64,000 nucleotides of DNA from Callipepla californica brunnescens. Taxonomy: Eukaryota; Chordata; Aves; Galliformes; Odontophoridae. Below are positions 24,937 to 34,921 of the stretch, one piece after another (within the stretch, counting starts at the first letter, position 1; every line of letters starts with the position of its first letter). The stretch spans positions 8,810,423-8,874,422 of the forward strand of contig JALIRH010000023.1 of NCBI GenBank assembly GCA_023055505.1, read 5' to 3'. A program made the position numbers and the translations under genes. The notes below the pieces were generated by a model that was not told the origin of the DNA, made no database searches, and worked only from the letters and a program-made list of their open reading frames with translations.

Positions 24937-25069
24937 TGTCTCGCTCCAATTAATAGAAGGGAGCGGAGGTTCTTTTGATATATGTGTACCCAATAGTGAG
25001 ATTGAGGCACAATGGGTCAAATGCTAGCCCAACCAGTTTATTACAAATCCTAGTTGCTTAGGGAGATGA
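24937..25069 (-). mobile_element. Older LTR, minus strand, U5/R part (left piece)
   Basis: Read on the plus strand, 'tgtctcgctccaatt' to 'ttgcttagggagatga' is the reverse complement of the 3' end of the LTR family at 25070-25809 and 59417-60161, diverged by roughly 15-20 percent by eye. It includes the inverted poly(A) signal block ('ccaaccagtttattacaa') and the block 'gggtcaaatgctagccc'. The element starts at 24937 with TG, as expected for the complement of a ..CA terminus. It is interrupted at 25069 by the younger plus-strand LTR and resumes at 25815. Confidence 0.85.
25065..25069. repeat. Target-site duplication GATGA, left copy
   Basis: GATGA immediately precedes the TG start of the inserted LTR and recurs at 25810-25814 immediately after its CA end. 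Confidence 0.9.
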
Positions 25070-25394
25070 TGTGAAAGACAGAAACTGTTTTCTTTTATTA
25101 ATTGTCTCAAAGCTTGCTTCGTGAGGCCTTTCTGGTGATAAGACCCTAAGTGAGAACTGCAGGTTATCTGGGTGGGTGTCACCGTGCCACAGTGCCTCTG
25201 CTTATTGTTGTAAAGATAAGCAGAAGTGGGGCCAAGCCTGTCTTTTTCGGGGTTCGGCTTGGAGAAGCTGATCACTGCAAAAGGTGATAATGCTTGTGCA
25301 TGGCAGTGAAGGTACCACTCCCTGCTGGCTTATCTGTTGGGCCAGGTATGTCACAACAGAGAAAAAAAAGAAAAAAAAAAAATGAGAAATGGGG

Positions 25395-25401
25395 GATAAA
25401 A
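25395..25401 (+). promoter_or_regulatory. TATA box of the 25070 LTR
   Basis: 'gataaaagg' in 'gggggataaaaggccttcac', conserved in the copy at 59735. Position and spacing to AATAAA fit an LTR core promoter. Confidence 0.65.
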
Positions 25402-25703
25402 GGCCTTCACTAAACTAGCAACTTTGGAGAAGAACTCCCAAAGAAAAAATCTTTGACGGAGAACTCCCGAAGAGGAAACGGAGAATTCCCTGAGGGGGGG
25501 AAACTCTGTAGACGGACCCTGAGGCCTGCTTGCTGTCATCTCCCATCCCCCGCGGTGACCAGACGAGTTCCCGAGACTACGAACCTCACTGGATCCACGG
25601 TGGTGATTATATCTCTCTTGCTTTCTATCAAGACTCCTTGCTTTTTATCCCTTTTCTATCACTCACCTTCCCTTCCCCATATCCCTAAGCAACTAGTAAT
25701 TGT

Positions 25704-25709
25704 AATAAA
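25704..25709 (+). terminator. Polyadenylation signal AATAAA of the LTR
   Basis: AATAAA inside 'tgtaataaactggttggg', conserved in the other copy and, in inverted form, in the older minus-strand LTR. Confidence 0.7.
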
Positions 25710-25809
25710 CTGGTTGGGCTAACATTTGACCCGTTGTGTCTTAATCTCGCCATCGGGTATACACATAATCAGAGAACCTCGTCTCCCTCCTTTATATTGG
25801 AGCGTGACA

Positions 25810-25814
25810 GATGA
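25810..25814. repeat. Target-site duplication GATGA, right copy
   Basis: It pairs with 25065-25069. The sequence after it continues the older minus-strand LTR without loss. Confidence 0.9.
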
Positions 25815-26023
25815 GGAAGGGAAGAATGATGATAGAAAAGAGATAGGAAAAAAAAGCTAAGAGGTCTTTGTAGAAATCAGGAGTGAGATAGTCACCACTG
25901 GGAATCCAGCACAGCTCATAGTTCAGACACTGATCTCCAGTAGCGATGGGTCATCAGGCCATTAGGGATTTCAGTTGAGGATGTCTTCTATTCTTCTTAA
26001 GGAAAGTACAAACTTATTTATAA
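25815..26023 (-). mobile_element. Older LTR, minus strand, R/leader part (right piece)
   Basis: After the inserted LTR the plus strand continues 'ggaagggaag', then 'gatagaaaagagatagg', then 'tagtcaccactggga', colinear with the reverse complement of the LTR family upstream of its 'atatccctaagcaac' block. The match is clear to about 25930 and fades after that. On the minus strand a TATA-like 'ttataaata' lies at 26014-26022, where the family's TATA box would be expected. U3 beyond that is not recognisable. Confidence 0.65.
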
Positions 26024-26847
26024 GTCCAAAGTGTTCAAATCAGATCTTTTTTGGAGTGACAGGTCCCAGCTTTTGGGATTTCAGCAGAAATTTCTTTGTT
26101 CCTAACCATCCAGGTCTTGCCAGCAGTTAAGAGGGAGTAGGGAGACACCAAATTGTATCTTGGCTTCACAGGGTACAATGGTACCATCTCCCAATCCCCC
26201 ATACCAGTTATTTGGTCAAAGATCTTCCACCTCAGCACTCTCTTTCAAAGTTGAACACATCAAAATAAATGCTTTCAAATGTGAAAGTGTCCACAAAGTA
26301 ATAATGGCTGTGTGACACCCACAACTTGTCCTCTAGTAAAGTCAGAGTCTTATTGCAAAAACATACCTCAGAAAGCGAGTTTAGAGCCATGAGAAAAAAA
26401 AACAAATGTTGTCTTCCACGGTACTGTGGGCTAAATGATATGAATGACTTTCCCCATAAGCAGTGACCAAACTAAGAGTCCCTTGAACTGTCCTTAATGG
26501 CAGCAGGTGCATAATAGCATCTCCCCTCAAGTAGGGTCCATGCAGAAATCTCTTACACCCTGACATCACGATATTGTGCCAGTACTGACCTTTGGTAAAT
26601 AACCAATAGTTTTAAGCTTTGCTAGCTTCACTGAGAAATGTTTTAGCTAAGGCTAGTCTTTGATAGTGCGCATACAATCCCTAAGACATCATAAACCACT
26701 GTCTAAGTCTGGAATTAGTATTGGATTCAGAAGTACCCAGTCCTCTTACCTTCACAATTCAAGGAATTTAGAAAGCACAGGTGTCCATTCTGAACCTCAA
26801 GAAGGTTTCTGTTTTCTTTGTTAAAATAACTATATCAGGTTGACATT
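26024..26847. other. Unassigned sequence, possibly U3 of the older LTR or unique
   Basis: No coding content. If the minus-strand LTR was full length, its U3 should occupy the first few hundred bases here, but I see no convincing match to the younger copies. Confidence 0.35.
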
Positions 26848-27333
26848 GGCGATACTCCCACTCTACTATGCCACAGTGAGACCACATTTGGTATACTATG
26901 TCCCGTTCTGTGTCCTCTGTTCAAAAAAGACAGGAAACTTATAGAGTCCAGTGAAGGACCACAAAGACCATTTGGAGCACAGAGCATCTTCCTTCTGAGG
27001 AAAGTCTGAAAAACTTGCGACTGTTCTCAGCATGGAGAAGGCTGAGAGGGAATCTTATCAATGGTTGTAAGTACCAAAAGGACAAGGGTCAAGTGGATAG
27101 GGCCAGGATCTTTTCAGAGGCGTGTAGTGACAGGACAATGGACAAAATACACTGGAACAAGGGAAACTAATAGCGCACTGGAACTATCTGCCCAAAATGT
27201 TTTCTAAGACTCCTTCTCTGAAGATATTCAAAGCCACCTGGATGCCTTCCTGTGCAGCCTGCTGTAGGGAACATGATTTAGCAGGAGTTTGGACTAGGTG
27301 GTCCCTTCCAACCCCTACAGTTCTCTGAATCTG
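26848..27333 (+). mobile_element. CR1 LINE 3' portion, plus strand
   Basis: It begins in RT C-terminal coding sequence ('ccactctactatgccacagt', related to PLYSALVRPHLEY coding DNA). It passes through 'cttctgaggaaagtctg' and 'ctcagcatggagaaggctga' (the SLEKRRL region) and a diverged 3' UTR with 'actaggtggtcccttccaac'. It ends 'cagttctctgaatctg'. Many substitutions and indels; no open frame. Confidence 0.88.
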
Positions 27334-30242
27334 TTGTATTATAAATATATATACTACCTATAAACACATTCCCATGTCTTTCTTAAGAGTGAACCTTATC
27401 GTGCATAATCATTTTCATCCTTGGCAAATCTGAACCATTTTTGAACTCACTTTTACAACTATGTAATGATAACTATTTTGAGACAAACAAGCAAACAAAC
27501 AAACAAACAACAACAAACAAACAACAACAAAGGAATTGAACAATTTAAATGGTTGAAAACACATCTGTAATCATAAATGCTAACTACCCTTAGCCATGAA
27601 TATTCAGTCATATTTATGGTTGTTCGCAAAATTTCTAATAGAAGCACATTAATCCATGTCATTTTCTTTTCAGATTTTTTATTGCTATAATTTTACAAGG
27701 TATTCTTAATATTTATAGTTGAAATATAAAGACCGTCACGTTTCAGCCATGACAGATGTATTTTAAATTTAGTAAATAGCTAATTACTGTTTCTGAGATG
27801 TGTTGAGGGAAGAGCAAAAATTTCAACTACATTTTAGCTGTAAATCCAATCAGATATTCTAATTGCATGCTACATATGCTGCAGCCTTCCTACTGAAAAG
27901 ATAAAATGCTTTTCAAAATAGTAAGTAAAACACATTAAAAAAACATAAGGCTCTGACTTGCTTAGCTATGATACCTTTGAGAGAACTGCAATAGAGAATG
28001 ACATTTTCTGAATTTTCTAGGACAATAAGGGTCACATGTGACAGTACCAATATCGAGCAAAAGATTGCTTCGCAGTTCTATAGTGCTGATTTAAAACAAA
28101 AAGGTTGTGAACAGAATTTTAACAAAAGGTGTTCCTTTTCTATGTGAGTGCATTACTTTAATGAATGTTAAGACATTCTTGAGTATGTTTGTGTGTTTGT
28201 GCACGTGTGTGTAAATTTTCAAACAAAGAGGAAACAGGACTCAGGTCTTTCTCACCACATTCTTTATGCGGTACATTTTGTTTCTTGCCTTGGATAGAGA
28301 GCCACAGCAGTGATTTCTTTGCAAGAATTCCAAGGTTTATCCTGTGGGCACATCATTCTAAAATTTCATGCAGCCATACAACAAGTTAGTGCGTTGTTTC
28401 ACTGGGAAATGATTTATCTCTGAAAACGAAATATACCACTTTTCTGCAGGATCTTATTAGCAAAAAACAGCATAATTACAAACTTATGAAGCGATGTCCT
28501 AATGAGAATGAGGTACATAATTTCATTTTCTGCACCCTTCCTTTGTCCAGAAAGCATTTAATATTATGAAAAAAAGCTTTCTCTGGGTCATGTCCTGCCC
28601 TGTTGGTCCTTCACACCTTGGAAGGTGTGTAAATCAATTTAACTAGCTCTTCTGCATATATCTTTTTTGTTCTGGCGGTCTTTTATGGGAATATTTACCA
28701 TCTATCAGGATTAAACTGTGATATGCAAAAGATGCAAAAATAAGGAAATAAATTACTTCAGTCTTCTCTGTTCTTGTATTCAAATGGAATTGGACATTTT
28801 TCATGATTAGATGCCACTAATTTTCTATTCTCAAACACATAACTTAAAGATTGCAAGTAAAGTCTTGCCATCGAGCTGATCTCTGCAGCTCACCATGTTT
28901 TCTCAAGGCAACCTATTTGTTTAAAATTGCCATAGGACCCACAAATTTATCCCTGGCTAAATAATTTAGCAGTTCATGGTAAAAAATTATAATACTATTT
29001 TCTGTTCTGAAGAGGACAGAATACTAATGCAACAAGTAATAAACGTACAAGAAAAGGTAAACTCTATTTTTAAAAGAAATGTTGGAAAAGACCTATGTTT
29101 ATCATTGTTTATTTTTCTGCTACTATTTTCTACCTATTCATCTGAAAAAAAAGAATAAAATTAATGAAAGTAATTTAGAAGTGAAAGACACATTTCATCA
29201 GAAGCTGAAAGTGAAAGCTTGATGGAGAAAGATTCTGTGGAAAAAAACCTACATGGAACAAACTGTTATCAAAAGTAATTAGCCAGATTTAATTTGAATA
29301 TTGTCCACTTATTTTCATTCGAAACCCAAAAAATGACTTTGCAGAAGAATTAAAAAAAAAAAAACAAACTTTCCTTGGGGATTAAGTTATACCCATTCTT
29401 TCCACTGCCACACAAATCTATATGGTGACAAATTCCATTTTCATTTTTTGTGAAGAGTCACCATCTAGGTAAAGGGCTAAAAAGAGAAGAGTTGACTTTT
29501 GCTACAGAAAAAAAAAACACAGGGTGTGGATGAAACTTCCATTAGAATATGGATGTTGTTTATGTATGTAATTATTTACATTTCCTACAGAGGTGATTTT
29601 ATAATTTCCAATAGTTCCTTAATGAAAATTCTTTTTCAACTCCTTCTTAAATTCCTGCTAACCAGATGCTTCATCTGTGAACATGGAAGAGATCTGCTCT
29701 CTTATTTTACTGTTGATTGAAGTAAGGAACATACTCAAGTTTTGGGTTCATGTCATGTTCATTTAACTACTTTGAAAAAGTCTTTAATTACTTTGGAAAT
29801 TCAACAGTTCTGTAAGAGTATTTCAAAATGAGAAAATGCTTTAATGTTTTTTATCACTATGACTTAGCCAACTTGAGAGATCAAATAAGTCATAATCTAG
29901 AATTCAGGAAAGGCTTTTCATTTATTTCTTCTTTTAATGTAACAAGTAATGGAAATTTTGTGCTTGTTGAGCTAATGAAAAATATATTTGAAAAGAGTAA
30001 ATATTCATTGAAGGAATATGATTAAATGCATATAATTTAAAACCAGTTGTTGTCATTGAGAACCAATGTTAAAAAACATTGCTTTCCAGCATACTAAATT
30101 TTTTTCTTTCAAGTTAACTCTTGTCTATGGTTTCGTTACAAACCTCCTTTATTTTTAATCAGTGTAACTTCTATAGCTTTGAAGACAATATTTCTTATGT
30201 GCAATTTTGTAAGTTGTGAATTTTTATGTTAGTTATTCAGTG
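27334..30242. other. Unique AT-rich sequence, no gene seen
   Basis: About 2.9 kb. It holds the CAAA repeat at 27483-27531 and short chance frames only. Poly(A)/poly(T) runs occur (e.g. 29350-29363). Confidence 0.5.
27483..27531. repeat. (CAAA)n / (CAA)n simple repeat
   Basis: About 49 bases of ACAA and CAA units; imperfect. Confidence 0.9.
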
Positions 30243-30471
30243 TCATGCTGGGGATTAGGAAACGGTTCTTCATCAGAGGGTGTCTGGGTCCTGGAACAGG
30301 ATCCACAGGGCAGTGGTCACGGCCCCAAACTGATGGAGTTCAAGTAGTGCTCGGAAAACACTCTAAGAAACATAGTTTGAATTTCGGTTCGTTCTGTGTG
30401 GAAATGGGGTTGGACTTAATGATGATCTCCATGGGTCCCTTCTGACTTAGGATCTTCTGTGATTCTTTGAA
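30243..30471 (+). mobile_element. CR1 LINE 3' fragment, plus strand
   Basis: The blocks 'gtcatgctggggattaggaa', 'ggtcctggaacaggatcc', 'cagtggtcacggcccc' and 'gggtcccttctgacttagga' are typical of a CR1 3' region. A weak octamer end ('ctgtgattctttgaatg') follows. The 'ggttcttcatcagaggg' variant differs from the neighbouring copies, so it is a separate subfamily. Confidence 0.88.
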
Positions 30472-30673
30472 TGAAATGAGTTAAATGGCAGTTGAGGGCC
30501 CTCATCTGATGATATGAACAAATTTGAGTTGACTGCTACTAAATGATCTCCAAACTGTGCATATATGTACACTTAGAACATTAAGCAAGCTGTAGCATTT
30601 TCATTCCTTAGAGTCACAAAAGGGATCAGATTAACTGTCTTGATTCCTATACTTATTCATCAGAGCTATATGT

Positions 30674-30982
30674 TCACAGAATCAAACTGGTATGGGTTGG
30701 AAGTGACCTTAAAGACCATTTAGTTCCAAACCTCCTGCCATGGACAGAGACACCTTACACTAGACAAGGTTGCCCAAAGCGCTGTCCATCCTGGAGCTGA
30801 ACACCCCTAAGGGTAGGGTATCAACAACTTCTACAGTGCCCCAACACCCTAATTGTACAACATTTTTTCTTAATATCTAATCTAAACATACCTTATTTTC
30901 ATTTAAAATTACCCTTTCTGGTCCTATCACTACATGCCATAATAAAGAGTCCCTGTCCAGTGTTCTGTGCTGGAGGCTACCC
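30674..30982 (-). mobile_element. CR1 LINE 3' fragment, minus strand
   Basis: The plus strand reads 'cacagaatcaaactggtatg', then 'ggttggaagtgacctta', 'agacaaggttgcccaaagc', 'cttaatatctaatctaaac' and 'ggtcctatcactacatgcc'. This is the antisense of a CR1 3' UTR plus the end of ORF2. It is diverged and 5'-truncated at about 30982. Confidence 0.9.
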
Positions 30983-32889
30983 ACATGAATTTAGCATTGA
31001 TCAATAGTCAATTTCATATTCTTCTATGAAGTTATAACAAACTGCTGCAGTAAAAAGAACAGATAGCACTCTGCACTGTACTGTGTGCTTCTGGTATGCA
31101 ACATGATTTCAGCATGCTATCAGAACTTTTGAAAAGGCATAAATACATTTTAATACATATTGCATGCTGATCAAATTTATGAGCAACAATTTCTGTGATT
31201 ATATATGGAAATATTGCTTAGTTATTCTGCTGGTAAAGATTGTCAAGGTACTGAGATAATTTAATTCTATTATGCATTTTGATAGTCTACAAAATTTATA
31301 CATAGTTTTAATAAATACCATTTCTAAAGTCTTAAAGAAGTGTAAGATTCTCAGGGGACATAAAAGGATGGTGTAACTACAGATGAGAATTGATGCAAAA
31401 GTTCTGCAGGATGATATTTTTTCCATGAAAGCTTTAAGAAATCCATTTTGAAACAGGTCTTGTGAAGTGGCTTAAGAATTCTCCATCTTATAATTTGCTC
31501 AATGATAGGCTCATTATAAATAACATAAAACATGATATGAAATGTAACCAGCACTTACTGTCATGATCCAAAACATTGGAAACTACCCAGTCCCTGGCTG
31601 TTGAGAAAACACAACATTAAGTTTGATCCATGACAGATGAGAACACAGAGGTTTGTATGGCAAAAATTCCTGTTACAAAATGGCTTAAATCACTACAAAC
31701 TAAACCTAATGTCAAATATTACTTTATTTTCACCATTCTATCATATATTCTTTTCATTTAATCATTTCTATTTAAACAACAATTTTATTCCTCTCATCAG
31801 TTTTCACTTTCTCAGATGCTAAGTTGTTCCTCAGTTTCTCATTTTGTTTCTACCCATGATACTTCAGAGTACCTGAAAAGAGGTGTTCAGACAACATCAA
31901 GGATATGTGGCTCCTAGGCTCAGCTCATAGGCTGAAGTCCCAGTTCTCAGACCTCTCTCATGGGCTAGAAGCCAGTAGTACTGAAATACAAGTATCTCTG
32001 AAAAGTTTTTCGATGGACATAAAACATTTAGACTTGAAAATGATTTCAATAATTGGCAGCTTTTTACTCATTTGTAATACTATGCTTTGTTATTTGTAAG
32101 CTGGCTGTTTCTTGTACAGAATCATAGCTATCATTATCTTTGGGTAGTGCACCATTACAAATACAAAACCTATCTTCTTTAATAGCTAGACATAGTTATT
32201 CAGAAGAAAATTTTCACAGCTGTTTATGAAATCCAAATATTAATTCTTTGTAAATTCAGAAATTTCATGGTAGTTTAGTTTTTATTAATTTTATTGTTGT
32301 TCCAAGTAAGTACGCTAAAACTCAGCTTTTTAAATGAAGAGCTTGCAAGCAGAACAAAGGTTCATTTTCTACTTATTAAATAACTTTATTAAAGATACTT
32401 ATCATCTGTTTGCTGAATTTTTTGACCTTCCCTGTTTTCTGCATAGCAGCAAAATAGCAAAGTCCTGGTAGTAGTCATGAGACACTCAGGATATTTTCTT
32501 CTCTCAAATGTGGAGAAAAGATTATCTGAGTTTACTTTGAACAGGGAAATCAGAAAGATTCTATAATGCTCAAATTATATTTAAAAAGGTAAGACTTCTA
32601 TCAGGAAAAAATATCTCCTGTTAAATCAACTAAAAGGTTTGAAGAGGATACAAAAAGATCAGTTACTGAAGTCCTTCTTCTGACTAGAATCATAAACACC
32701 AAAGTCTAAGTGAGAATAGGCTAAGAAGTTTCAGCTCTGTGTTATTAATATTTTGATTGCTGGCTAAAAAAATGCATCTGAAAATGTAAAACCATAAAAA
32801 GGAAAATCTTCATTACGCCTGTTTCCTGTTTCAGGCTCTTTCACAAGCACTTGCCAAAACCAGTGGACTGTCATAAGGATTAAAGTTGA
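30983..32889. other. Unique AT-rich sequence, no gene seen
   Basis: Nothing recognised. Short frames only. Confidence 0.5.
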
Positions 32890-33113
32890 ACCAGGGGAGC
32901 CTTAGCCTGGATGTTAGGAAGAATTTCTTCATGGACAGGGTCAAACTACAGAATAGGCTGCCAGGAAAGAGTTGGAGTTTCTATCAATGGATGATAATTA
33001 AAAGATCGGTAGATGTGGCCATAAAGGAAATGCTTTACTGATGTTACTCAGTAGGTCAGGTTACTGTTTGAACTTCATGATTTTGAAGATATCACAGATT
33101 CTATGATTCTATG
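32890..33113 (+). mobile_element. CR1 LINE 3' fragment, plus strand
   Basis: 'ctggatgttaggaagaattt' and 'cttcatggacagggt' match the coding end of CR1 ORF2 (the LNIRKxFF region). The 3' UTR is poorly conserved, but the end 'acagattctatgattctatg' gives the terminal octamers. Confidence 0.85.
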
Positions 33114-33341
33114 TTATAATGAAACAAATCACATTGCATTGTTACATTGGTTTAGGCCGTTGTAGCTACACTTCTACAACCCATAAAAAATAGCTATTCA
33201 TTTCCTAAAGTTGCAGACAGATTTCAGTCAGACAGCTTTTTTTGTCTTTTCCTTCTTTTTCCCAGTCGTGTGTGCAATAGCCTACTGCAGATAAAGCAGT
33301 AAGTCATCTGCAACCAAGTCACATCTAAGGAGCATGCTTAG
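33114..33341. other. Short unique spacer between CR1 fragments
   Basis: No feature recognised. Confidence 0.4.
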
Positions 33342-33408
33342 GTATGGGGGTTGGACTAGATGACCTCTAGAGGTCCCTTACAACCCTTACAACTCTGTGA
33401 TTCTGTGA
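33342..33408 (+). mobile_element. CR1 LINE 3' tail fragment
   Basis: 'gggggttggactagatgacc', then 'tctagaggtccctta', then 'caactctgtgattctgtg': an easily recognised CR1 terminal segment of about 65 bases, less diverged than its neighbours. Confidence 0.92.
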
Positions 33409-33751
33409 AAAATAGGCCTATTCTATCTTCCTGACTTTTATTTATTGTGTAATAACATTGCACAACAACATATTGGCATTAACTTCCAATAAAAAAAATA
33501 CTTAGAACTCCTTATCATAGAAGGTAACTTGAATTGAGTCTGTAAAAACATGGGCATATGAATATGTGACTGCAATATTAATGGAGACATATAAACTGGA
33601 GAAGTTTGGGACTCATCAGTTAATTATTTCATAACAGAAAGCAAAATTTGAACAATTTGTACAGAATTCATTAGTGATAGGAGGCAAAAATCCTAATCTT
33701 CCACCTTCTGATTTCTTTACTAGATATCATAAATATATACGGACTATTAAA
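33409..33751. other. Short unique spacer between CR1 fragments
   Basis: About 340 bases of AT-rich DNA without recognisable content. Confidence 0.4.
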
Positions 33752-34044
33752 GGGGGCCTACAGAAAAGATGAAGAGATTCTTTATCATGGAGCGTAGTGA
33801 TAGGACAAAGGTGATGGCTTTCAACTAAAAGAGGGTAGATTTAGATTAGTTATAAGTAAGAAATTTTTCACTTTGAGGATGGCGAGGCACTGGAACAGGC
33901 TGTACAGAAAAGCCTTGGTTGCCTCATCTCTGGAGATTCTCAAGGCCAAGTTGTCTGGAACCATGGGCGACCTGATCTTAATGTCAACTCTGCCCACAGC
34001 AGGGTGAATGTCCCTTTCAAACCAAATCATGCTATGATTCTACA
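33752..34044 (+). mobile_element. CR1 LINE 3' fragment, plus strand
   Basis: It covers 'tgatggctttcaactaaaag' to 'aggcactggaacaggctgta' (end of ORF2, HWNRLP region), then 'gccacctg'-like 3' UTR pieces, and ends 'aatcatgctatgattctac'. Its sense-strand layout is the same as the copy at 55128-55754 ('aactaaaagagggtagattt'), so both probably belong to the same subfamily. Confidence 0.87.
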
Positions 34045-34795
34045 ATTGTACTGTTAAGAAAATGGTATTCCCTCATATTCAGGACTATATTAGTATAGGT
34101 TACAAAGACAGCTAAAAGAATTGAAAAAGAATGTTGTAGCTTGAAAAATATAATGAGGTAGCAGCACAGGAACTAACTGATAACTAAGAAACAAGCAATC
34201 AGCTTACCAATGCATATCTTGTTATACCTGCTATGACACCATCCTCTTTTTTCTAACTGGTATTTATTAAAAAAATGCTTGTATGAAGGACAGCTGTACT
34301 TGTGGCAGAAACTTTTTAAATCCATTTAAATTTCAGGTACATTTTCCTCCCCATCCTTACCCTCACATCTGGCATGCATTGAGAACAGGCTAGTTGTAAC
34401 CTTGAGCCGCAAAAAGGTACAGAACAGGTATAGAAGTATCATAAAAAATATCACAAATATCTTTATATGTACACCAACGATGCATGTCTTACTTGGCACT
34501 AGAAAATCTAAGACAATAATAAAATGACTGCTTCTATTTTCCAAAGACAATGACATAGAGAAAATAATTGATAATTGGAGAGAATTGCAGAATACAATGC
34601 CCTCCTGACTAGATGAATTCATTAAAAGTATGAGAAAGGCCAGTAGGTGATACATAGCAAAATATATATAAGCTCACAATACAGAAACACAGGAAAGAAA
34701 GCAAAAACCCATGCTATTTTACAGACTGTATACAGAAAGAATTTAGGAGAACAGAAAGTGACCGGGTATTAACTGACCTAAATATCATCATACAT
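34045..34795. other. Unique sequence, no gene seen
   Basis: A minus-strand frame of 109 codons (34326-34655) is hydrophobic and Ser/Leu/Ile-rich but shows no domain or exon boundary. I regard it as chance. Confidence 0.4.
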
Positions 34796-34921
34796 TCCAA
34801 CTCCCTGCTGTGGGCTATTTACCTTCCCCCATCCTCAGTTGCCCAGGGTCCCATCCACCCTGACCCTGAGTGCCTCCAGGGATGGGGCACCCACAACCTC
34901 TCTGGGCAGCCTGTGCCCCTG
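34796..34921 (-). mobile_element. CR1 LINE fragment, minus strand
   Basis: On the plus strand 'gcccagggtcccatccaccc', 'tgcctccagggatggggcac' and 'ctctgggcagcctgtgcc' are the antisense of the CR1 ORF2 end. The minus-strand reading includes 'RLPREVVGAPSLEALRVRVD', matching the family's RLPREVVxSPSLExFKxRLD. Both termini are lost. Confidence 0.9.

Larger units (their letters stand above)
25070..25809 (+). mobile_element. Solo LTR inserted into an older LTR of the same family
   Basis: A complete 740-bp LTR beginning 'tgtgaaagacagaaactg' and ending 'ttggagcgtgaca' (TG...CA). It is flanked by the 5-bp duplication GATGA. A TATA box (25395-25401) is followed by a leader containing repeated GGAGAACTCCC-like units, and AATAAA lies at 25704-25709. 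A second copy lies at 59417-60161: the R/U5 halves are almost identical and the U3 halves differ much more. No internal retroviral genes or second LTR are present, so it is a solo LTR left by LTR-LTR recombination. Five-base duplications occur with class I and class III (ERVL) avian ERVs; I do not assign the class. Confidence 0.93.

Noticed and set aside
24938..25015. Possibility that the three LTRs form one provirus with two LTRs
   Set aside because: Orientation is opposite, the nesting has its own GATGA duplication, and no gag, pol or env sequence lies between them.
34326..34655. 109-codon hydrophobic minus-strand frame
   Set aside because: Hydrophobicity follows from the T-rich strand. 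No recognisable motif, start context or homologue pattern.
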